Shown: piece after piece, positions 33,602-38,315 of the stretch
Position numbering within the stretch: position 1 is the first letter of the stretch
Layout of the letters: the number at the start of each line of letters is the position of its first letter
Source of the DNA: Clostridiales bacterium
GTDB lineage: Bacteria; Bacillota; Clostridia; Lachnospirales; Lachnospiraceae
Direction: 5' to 3'
NCBI GenBank assembly: GCA_015655075.1
Contig: JAATFT010000015.1
Span: forward strand, 1 to 38,315
DNA: 38,315 nt
The notes under the pieces: model-generated
The model's input: the letters and a program-made list of their open reading frames with translations, nothing else
Told to the model about the DNA's origin: nothing
The model's database searches: none
Made by a program: the position numbers and the translations under genes

Positions 33602-35014
33602 TTACCTGGCTCCTCTGCTTAATAATACGATAAAAACTGTTCTTATAATCAGCTTAGCATCCAGGCTTAAAGACCAATTATCAATATATTCCAAATCCAT
33701 CTGCACCACTTCTTCAAAATTGGTAATGTCACTTCTGCCGCTGGTCTGCCATAGACCGGTTAATCCCGGCTTCAGAGTCAGCCGCCTTCTATGCCTGCTT
33801 TCATAATTTAAAAATTCGTCTTCCGTGGGAGGCCTTGTCCCCACAAGACTCATATCCCCCTTTAAAACATTATAAAACTGCGGGAACTCGTCAAGACTGG
33901 TCTTTCTTATAAATCTGCCGACTTTCGTGACCCTGGGATCCTCCGACAGCTTAAACATATATCCCTGCATTTCATTTTGTGCAAGCAGAGCCTCTTTTCT
34001 TTTCTCCGCATCCGGATACATGGAGCGGAATTTATATATCCGAAACCTTCTCCCATTCTTTCCTATCCTGACCTGCGAAAAAAATATAGGTCCGGGAGAT
34101 TCCGCACGAATTGCCGGAGCAATAAAAAAAGTTATAAGTCCGGTAAGCAAAAGACCGATAATTGCCCCGAAAATATCCATTATACGCTTTATAACAAGCT
34201 TATAAGCCTGGAATTCTCTTCTGCTGAAAATCAGCACATGATAGCCTGAATAGCTCTCCACTTTCTTTTCCTTAATATTTAAGCCAAAGGCATCAATATT
34301 AAGTCTGATCTTTATACCCATTAATTCCAGCTCTTCAATGATTTCATTAAGATCCAGAGACATTTTAGGAGGTATACTGATGAATACCTCATCCACCGTT
34401 TCATACCGGATCGTAACCAAAAGATTATGTATTCCCGCCCTTACCGGAATGCCCAGAATTTCTTTGCCGGTTATATCTCTGTCTAATATTGCGATTGACG
34501 TTATTAGCTGCTCCGACAGATTTTCATTTTTCAGCTTGGGAATTACCTCAAAGGCTTTCTGATATGTGGTTATGACCATAACTTTGCTGCTTAAATCGCT
34601 TTTTTTAAAGAAAGCCAGCATAATGATCTTGTAATACTGCCTTGCCAAATAATCAAGCAGCATATGGAATATAAAAAATTCAAGAAAAAACAGCCGGGCA
34701 TATATAATACCTTTTTGGGATAAAAAGAGTATTGTTCCTACGCATAACGCACTTACCAGAGTCCGGGAAGCCACCGTCTTAAACTCCCGGAAAAATCCCC
34801 TGCGGAAAAAACCGCTGCTGGAATTAAACATATAAAAAACAGTGATATAAACCAGGATGCAGACAGCAAGCAATATTCCGTAATTTTCATCTGTAAGGCA
34901 TTCCCTTATTACTCCAAAGCGAACAAAAGCCGCCAAAGCATAAGCCAAAACCAGCGTTAACACATCAAGGAACAGCAATCTTATACTAGGCGGCTCTTTT
35001 CCATAGCTTCTCAT
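33602..35014 (-). CDS. Polyprenyl-phosphate sugar-1-phosphate transferase (initiating enzyme)
   Basis: A 470-residue bacterial sugar transferase. An N-terminal membrane region (about four helices in the first 115 residues) leads to a Rossmann-like middle domain, a further helix, and the catalytic C-terminal domain. The latter has KRIMDIFGAIIGLLLTGLI, ESPGPIFFSQVRIGKNGRRFRIYKFRSM, RKTSLDEFPQFYNVLKGDMSLVGTRPP and KPGLTGLWQTSGRSDI, all hallmark motifs of the WbaP/WcaJ/Cps2E class. It links the first sugar phosphate (often glucose or galactose) to undecaprenyl phosphate. It is the second gene of the operon; its ATG (35014) overlaps the stop of the upstream small gene (ATGA, 35011-35014). It ends LLSRGAR close to the membrane. 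Confidence 0.93.
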   Translation of the reverse strand: MRSYGKEPPSIRLLFLDVLTLVLAYALAAFVRFGVIRECLTDENYGILLAVCILVYITVFYMFNSSSGFFRRGFFREFKTVASRTLVSALCVGTILFLSQKGIIYARLFFLEFFIFHMLLDYLARQYYKIIMLAFFKKSDLSSKVMVITTYQKAFEVIPKLKNENLSEQLITSIAILDRDITGKEILGIPVRAGIHNLLVTIRYETVDEVFISIPPKMSLDLNEIIEELELMGIKIRLNIDAFGLNIKEKKVESYSGYHVLIFSRREFQAYKLVIKRIMDIFGAIIGLLLTGLITFFIAPAIRAESPGPIFFSQVRIGKNGRRFRIYKFRSMYPDAEKRKEALLAQNEMQGYMFKLSEDPRVTKVGRFIRKTSLDEFPQFYNVLKGDMSLVGTRPPTEDEFLNYESRHRRRLTLKPGLTGLWQTSGRSDITNFEEVVQMDLEYIDNWSLSLDAKLIIRTVFIVLLSRGAR

Positions 35015-35214
35015 TTTGCCGGCTCACAATCTATGGCATTATTCAGCATACTTTTTTCAGAAGAACAAAACAGATGATTCTTGTGGGAAACCCTTATACA
35101 AAGAAATAGTGCCCCTAAGAAAAAAATCATAAAAATAACAGCCGCATCTGGCCTGGCACCCATTACAATACCCAATCTGCCGACGACAAATATTAAATTA
35201 TCCCAGATGTCCAT
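35011..35214 (-). CDS. Small membrane protein leading the polysaccharide operon
   Basis: A 67-residue protein with one clear hydrophobic helix (AAVIFMIFFLGALFLCIRV, about residues 24-42) and a polar C-terminus. I do not recognise a family. It looks real because GGAGAGG precedes ATG 35214, because its stop overlaps the sugar-transferase start (ATGA), and because it is the first gene after the predicted operon promoter at 35377-35405. It could be a regulator, a partner of the transferase, or a leader peptide whose translation couples to the downstream gene. No function can be named. Confidence 0.62.
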   Translation of the reverse strand: MDIWDNLIFVVGRLGIVMGARPDAAVIFMIFFLGALFLCIRVSHKNHLFCSSEKSMLNNAIDCEPAK

Positions 35215-35376
35215 GTTTTTCCTCTCCTTTTGTTATGTCAAGACAGCCAGCTATGCCAGAACTGTCGTTCCTTCTCATTCCTAATAAGATAAAATAAAAA
35301 ACAGGATTTTTTATTTTCATTTTATACTGGGACAATATTACTATTAAGAATAGAGAATATTTTTCCTATAAATTAT

Positions 35377-35405
35377 ATATTAGTATCTTAATAAGATATT
35401 GTCAA
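35377..35405 (-). promoter_or_regulatory. Candidate promoter of the polysaccharide operon with embedded palindrome
   Basis: On the minus strand TTGACA (35400-35405), 17-bp spacer, TAATAT (35377-35382). The spacer holds the palindrome TATCTT-AAT-AAGATA (35384-35398). A related half-conserved sequence, TAGTATCTAATTTAGACA, lies at 35420-35437, next to the divergent XRE gene. The predicted leader is about 155 nt. The palindrome is well placed for repression, plausibly by the neighbouring XRE protein. Confidence 0.65.
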
Positions 35406-35465
35406 GCAATTTTGCAGTTTAGTATCTAATTTAGACATTTTGTTTATTTTAATTTCTTAAAATTG

Positions 35466-35471
35466 TATAAT
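35466..35471 (+). promoter_or_regulatory. Candidate -10 of the XRE regulator promoter
   Basis: TATAAT lies 60 bp before the XRE start; the best -35 is weak (TTGTTT with a long 20-bp spacer). With the minus-strand promoter at 35377-35405 it defines a divergent control region in the 317-bp gap 35215-35531; nothing else is evident there. Confidence 0.4.
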
Positions 35472-35531
35472 AATTAGGAAAATGATGACAATATCTGTAC
35501 ATATACATCCAATGTAAGGTGGTTTCTGTTA

Positions 35532-35885
35532 ATGAATAGGGTAAAGCAATTAAGGGAAGAACATAATTGGACACAAGAATATCTGGGCAACCTGCTAAAC
35601 GTTAAAAAAGCCGCCATTTCCAAATATGAAACCGGAAGGGCTGCTTTAACCGACGATACAATATGCAGGCTGGTCCAGATATTCCAGGTATCTGCAGATT
35701 ATCTTCTCGGAATAAGTGATAAAAGAAATAATCTTGAAAATAATTTGACAAAAAAAGAAATAACCCTCCTGAGTTATTTTAATGATTTAACTGCAAAGTA
35801 TAAGGATATTGCCATCGGAAATCTTGCCTCTCTCACAAATCAACAGGAAAAAGCATTTACTCCCAATAAAAAAGGGATTATATAG
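35532..35885 (+). CDS. XRE-family transcriptional regulator
   Basis: A 117-residue protein with an N-terminal Cro/CI-type helix-turn-helix (about residues 4-60; LREEHNWTQEYLGNLLNVKKAAISKYETGRAALTDDTICRLVQIFQVSADYLLGI is the classic five-helix run), then an acidic/polar tail of about 55 residues that may dimerise it. AGGTGG lies before ATG 35532. It is transcribed divergently from the polysaccharide operon, and the palindrome in the operon's promoter spacer is a natural candidate site. It is therefore probably the local repressor of the operon and of itself. A terminator follows at 35956. The target and signal are not known from sequence. Confidence 0.85.
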   Translation: MNRVKQLREEHNWTQEYLGNLLNVKKAAISKYETGRAALTDDTICRLVQIFQVSADYLLGISDKRNNLENNLTKKEITLLSYFNDLTAKYKDIAIGNLASLTNQQEKAFTPNKKGII

Positions 35886-35955
35886 TTGACAAAAATAGTA
35901 ATTTAATTTTTGTTGACTTTCGTTCTCTTAATCATTAGATGCTAAAGTACAAAAA

Positions 35956-35995
35956 GCAGCCCAAAGGGTGTTTACCGCCTTTCGGGCTGCCTTTT
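35956..35995 (+). terminator. Rho-independent terminator after the XRE gene
   Basis: GCAGCCCAAAGG (35956-35967) pairs with CCTTTCGGGCTGC (35978-35990) with a one-base bulge, followed by CTTTTA. A run of five A before the stem means it could also act on the minus strand. Together with the palindrome at 36020 and the family A element at 36056 it fills the 35886-36209 gap. Confidence 0.8.
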
Positions 35996-36019
35996 ACAGG
36001 GGCCGTAATATCCTTTGTA

Positions 36020-36058
36020 CTAGTGCACTGGCAAGTTGATATCTTGTCAGTGCACTAG
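36020..36058. repeat. Short palindrome abutting family A copy 3
   Basis: CTAGTGCACTG (36020-36030) and CAGTGCACTAG (36048-36058) are perfect complements, extended inward by CAAG/CTTG. The right arm shares its last bases (TAG) with the start of the family A element. It may be a separate small palindromic unit or a site into which the family A copy inserted. Confidence 0.65.
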
Positions 36059-36212
36059 AGCGTGCTTGTGCCGGGCTGGACGCCCCAATTTGCAGGAGGC
36101 AAGAAGCGATTTGGGAACGTAGTGGTTGGGGCTACGTTTCCAAAATTGCGACGCAGAATACCGGAAAGTGGGGCGGTCAGAACGGTGCAATTGATTTTTC
36201 AAACACGCTCTA
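36056..36212. repeat. Family A palindromic element, copy 3
   Basis: A 157-bp element ending ATTTTTCAAACACGCTCTA (36194-36212). The left end TAGAGCGTG lacks the following 11 bases seen in other copies, a small deletion. The central stem reads GGAACGTAG with CTACGTTTCC, where copy 2 has GGAGCGTAG with CTACGCTCC: paired substitutions that keep the base pairing. The right-hand TA/TAG supplies the stop codon of the adjacent TIGR04086 gene. Confidence 0.8.
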
Positions 36213-36584
36213 ACTTATCATTCCTCCAAGCATCCCGCTAACTAAACAGATAACCATTACCGTTATTACTCTCACAGCTTCCATTCCCATAACGGAATTC
36301 GTTAAAATAGATATTAATAACAGTATAATAAAGTATAATGCCCCCATGCCCAATCCCCACAGGAATCTTCTCTGTTCAGTACTTTTTCCCAACAAGAATC
36401 CTCCCGTAAAGGATGATAAAATATAGGTTACAAGAATGCCACCGCTTAACACGCCATTGGAAATATCCAGTTTCAGCATTAGAAATGCCAGTAATAATAA
36501 CAATATTCCGGTTATTATGTAGGAAATCAGAAGATCCCTTAAGATGACCATAACCCTGGAATTACGGTGTAATACTTTGTCCAT
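36210..36584 (-). CDS. TIGR04086-family four-helix membrane protein
   Basis: A 124-residue protein with four hydrophobic helices: LLISYIITGILLLLLAFLML, GGILVTYILSSFTGGFLLG, FLWGLGMGALYFIILLLISIL and VRVITVMVICLVSGMLGGMIS. The pattern and size match the TIGR04086 family, known mainly from Clostridia and commonly encoded between yajC and the SCIFF genes. The function is unknown. GGGAGG precedes ATG 36584. Here it is separated from yajC by a plus-strand PHP gene and from scfA by the polysaccharide island. Its TAG stop codon is formed by the end of family A copy 3. Confidence 0.82.
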   Translation of the reverse strand: MDKVLHRNSRVMVILRDLLISYIITGILLLLLAFLMLKLDISNGVLSGGILVTYILSSFTGGFLLGKSTEQRRFLWGLGMGALYFIILLLISILTNSVMGMEAVRVITVMVICLVSGMLGGMIS

Positions 36585-36845
36585 TCCAAACCTCCCATTT
36601 ATTTATACTGTAATATATTAATAAAGACTTACTTATATTCTATAATCTAAAAATATAACAGAAAACAAAACCTTCGGATGCATTCTTTTATCTGATTCTA
36701 TCAGCCTTTATCTTTCCCATGGATACAGGCTTTTATATATTTTTCGCTTTCTCCCCTTTTATCTGTTTTCATCTATTCATCTGCTTTGAATTAGTGTTGA
36801 GTTAAAATTGAGTCAGAAATGAACTCCATTAAGTTCCAAATTTCA

Positions 36846-36874
36846 TCGACTTTACCTCTTTCCTATGCTATAAT
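36846..36874 (+). promoter_or_regulatory. Candidate promoter of the PHP-domain gene
   Basis: TCGACT (36846-36851), 17-bp spacer, TATAAT (36869-36874). The predicted leader to ATG 37046 is about 165 nt and includes a small stem ATTACA-CCGA-TGTAAT near 36933-36948. The rest of the 461-bp gap 36585-37045 shows no other gene or element. Confidence 0.6.
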
Positions 36875-37045
36875 ATCTTTGTTGTAGCGGTTAATGCTTT
36901 TTCATACATGCATTGATTGCCAAAGCAGTCCAATTACACCGATGTAATCATTGGTTTCCAAAAATCATTCATTATCAAAACAGAAAAGTCTCCTGGTTAA
37001 AAGTGGGCGGAACCTGCGCAGTTTAAAAAAGAAAGGAAAAAAGCC

Positions 37046-37912
37046 ATGAAATATATTGACCTACACGTTCATTCCAATGTTTCCGACGGAACATTGACAC
37101 CTTCCGAGATTGTCGGCCTTGCGGTTAAGAATCATATCGCCGCAATTGCCCTAACAGATCACGACACCTTAGCCGGAATTCCTATAGCACAGGCCGCCGC
37201 CCAGTCCGAAACACAAATGGGACATCCCGTCCTGGTAATTCCCGGTACGGAAATCTCCGTTTCTTATAGAAATAAAGATATTCATATTTTAGGGTTATTT
37301 GTAAATCCGGACAATACTGTCCTTTATCGGGCTCTTAATAATGCTCGTATAAAAAGAGAGGAAAGAAATGAAAAAATGACAGCTAATTTAAGGTCTGCCG
37401 GTATCGATATCACCGTTGATAAATTAAAGGAAGAAGAAGGGGAAGCGGTTTTAACCCGTGCTCATTTTGCCAAATTCATGGTAAAACACGGATATTGCAA
37501 AACAATACCGGATGCTTTTACCAGATATTTAAATAACGATTCCCCTTATTATGTACCCAGGGAATACTTATCCCCTGAAGAAGCAATTCACTTAATCCAT
37601 ACGGCCGGAGGACTTTCCGTCCTGGCCCATCCCCTCCTCTATCATTATACCCTGAAAGAGGTGGAACAGATGGTTGCCTTTCTTACAGAGCTTGGCATGG
37701 ACGGCATCGAAGCAATTTATTCCTCCAATACGGGCTTTGATGAAGGCCACATGCGCCATCTGGCAAACAAATATAATCTGGCCGTCAGCGGCGGTTCCGA
37801 CTTTCACGGTGCCAATAAGCCGGATTTAAATCTCGGAACAGGCCGGGGCAATTTAAAAATCCCCTATTCCGTATTGGAAAATCTGGAAGAACGTTTAAAA
37901 AGCCTGTCCTAG
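37046..37912 (+). CDS. PHP-domain phosphoesterase (YciV/RNase AM-like)
   Basis: A 288-residue PHP protein: YIDLHVHSNVSDGTLTPSEIV near the start, AIALTDHDTLAGI, IPGTEISVSY, LTRAHFAKFMVKHGYC, VLAHPLLYH and SGGSDFHGANKPD near the end give the metal-binding histidines and acids. This arrangement matches the YciV-type group, which includes 5'-3' exoribonuclease/3',5'-bisphosphate nucleotidase activities. The exact substrate cannot be fixed. AAAGGA precedes ATG 37046. It is transcribed opposite to its neighbours yajC and TIGR04086, which are adjacent in many Clostridia, so it is likely an insertion. Its TAG stop (37910-37912) is the first three bases of family A copy 4. Confidence 0.9.
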   Translation: MKYIDLHVHSNVSDGTLTPSEIVGLAVKNHIAAIALTDHDTLAGIPIAQAAAQSETQMGHPVLVIPGTEISVSYRNKDIHILGLFVNPDNTVLYRALNNARIKREERNEKMTANLRSAGIDITVDKLKEEEGEAVLTRAHFAKFMVKHGYCKTIPDAFTRYLNNDSPYYVPREYLSPEEAIHLIHTAGGLSVLAHPLLYHYTLKEVEQMVAFLTELGMDGIEAIYSSNTGFDEGHMRHLANKYNLAVSGGSDFHGANKPDLNLGTGRGNLKIPYSVLENLEERLKSLS

Positions 37913-38032
37913 AGCCTGTTTGAAAAATGCTTGTGCCGGGGGTTGGGTGTCCCACTTTGTGAGAGGTAAGGAGCGTAGTTGGGGCTTTGGCTGAAAACCT
38001 TAAGATACTATTGTTTTGGAACAGGCCCATAT
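37910..38032. repeat. Family A palindromic element, degenerate copy 4
   Basis: It starts TAGAGCCTGTTTGAAAAAT and shares the left half with the other copies (GCTTGTGCCGGG, CCCACTTTGTGAGAGG), then diverges. The right end is only recognisable as GGAACAGGCCCA (about 38020-38031). The left CCTG and right CAGG are both changed from the CGTG/CACG of other copies, so that pairing is kept. It lies between the PHP gene and yajC, which converge here. Confidence 0.65.
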
Positions 38033-38051
38033 ATCTTTATACCTTTTCTTT

Positions 38052-38315
38052 TTATGCTTTTTCTGCGGCACCCGGCTTTTCAACTTCAACCACTGCCGTT
38101 TTTTTCATTGGTATACGGCAGTTTTTATTATTGCCGAACTCCACAATAACAACTTCTTCCATTACATCAATAATTACACCATAGAATCCGCTGGAGGTAA
38201 GAATACTGTCGCCAGGTTCAAGGGTAGAAATCAGCGCCTGCATTGCCTTTTGCTGTTTTTTCTGGGGACGTATTGCCATAAAATAAAAGGCCGCTCCCAT
38301 AATTGCAATCCAGAC
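38052..38315 (-). CDS. yajC: Preprotein translocase subunit YajC, 5' end cut by window edge
   Basis: The visible 87 codons include a hydrophobic N-terminal helix (IAIMGAAFYFMAIRP), the YajC signature RPQKKQQKAMQALISTLEPGDSILTSSGFYGVI, and DVMEEVVIVEFGNNKNCRIPMKKTAVVEV. It ends EKPGAAEKA. The start codon lies beyond base 38315. YajC is an accessory subunit of the Sec translocase with SecD/SecF. In many Clostridia it precedes TIGR04086 and the SCIFF genes, all on the same strand. Here that order is kept but interrupted by the PHP gene and the polysaccharide island. Confidence 0.93.
   Translation of the reverse strand, partial: VWIAIMGAAFYFMAIRPQKKQQKAMQALISTLEPGDSILTSSGFYGVIIDVMEEVVIVEFGNNKNCRIPMKKTAVVEVEKPGAAEKA

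Noticed and set aside
20428..37912. Possible CRISPR array from the recurring palindromic units
   Set aside because: The units are far apart, of unequal length and not separated by uniform spacers; no cas genes are present.
1..38315. tRNA, rRNA or known riboswitch genes
   Set aside because: None could be recognised by eye; small or divergent RNAs may still be missed.

Overview
The window looks like the chromosome of a low-to-moderate G+C anaerobic Firmicute, most likely a Clostridia of the Lachnospiraceae type. The evidence is strong GGAGG-type ribosome sites, frequent TTG starts, a SCIFF ranthipeptide locus, a TIGR04086 membrane protein, HemZ, a class D sortase and the relA-apt-recJ housekeeping order. 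Almost every gene is on the minus strand, so transcription reads from high to low coordinates. The exceptions are an XRE regulator (35532) and a PHP-domain gene (37046). All assignments come from reading motifs and gene order; no database search was run.

Region 1 (1-4.1 kb) is a visibly G+C-richer operon: pxpB-like, pxpC-like, a biotin carrier protein, pxpA-like, a DUF1097 membrane protein and, at the window edge, the N-terminus of a biotin carboxylase. Together these encode all the parts of a biotin-dependent carboxylase of the urea-carboxylase/5-oxoprolinase type as separate polypeptides. Its leader (4099-4532) carries a perfect 16-bp inverted repeat and a terminator-like hairpin. A ROK-family regulator lies just upstream.

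Region 2 (5.7-18.8 kb) is a housekeeping block: aspS, a Dabb-fold protein, hisS, hemZ, an MBL hydrolase, relA/spoT, apt, recJ, then the SCIFF maturase gene (scfB) and its 46-residue precursor gene (scfA). A 173-bp MITE-like element with perfect 16-bp terminal repeats and an 8-bp target duplication sits between apt and recJ.

Region 3 (18.9-35.2 kb) is an exopolysaccharide/surface-assembly island. In transcription order it encodes a small membrane protein, an initiating sugar-phosphate transferase, a secreted Ig-like protein, a sortase trio (acidic surface protein, class D sortase, membrane protein), a CpsB-type phosphatase, a fused Wzz/BY-kinase, a DUF1972 glycosyltransferase, LicD, a capsular-type glycosyltransferase, a Wzy-like polymerase, a P-loop protein, a GT2 enzyme and a Wzx-like flippase. 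A divergent XRE regulator faces it across an intergenic region in which a palindrome fills the -35/-10 spacer of the predicted island promoter.

Region 4 (36.2-38.3 kb) holds a TIGR04086 membrane protein, a PHP phosphoesterase and yajC (cut by the window end). In many Clostridia yajC, TIGR04086, scfA and scfB are neighbours, so the island appears to have been inserted between TIGR04086 and scfA.

The most unusual signal is a dense set of palindromic, gene-less repeat elements. Family A (20428, 28870, 36056, 37910, plus an end fragment at 18906) sits at the module boundaries and shows paired substitutions that keep its stems. Family B (18422, 31598, partial 26480), a 163-bp element at 29116 and a short palindrome at 36020 add to this.
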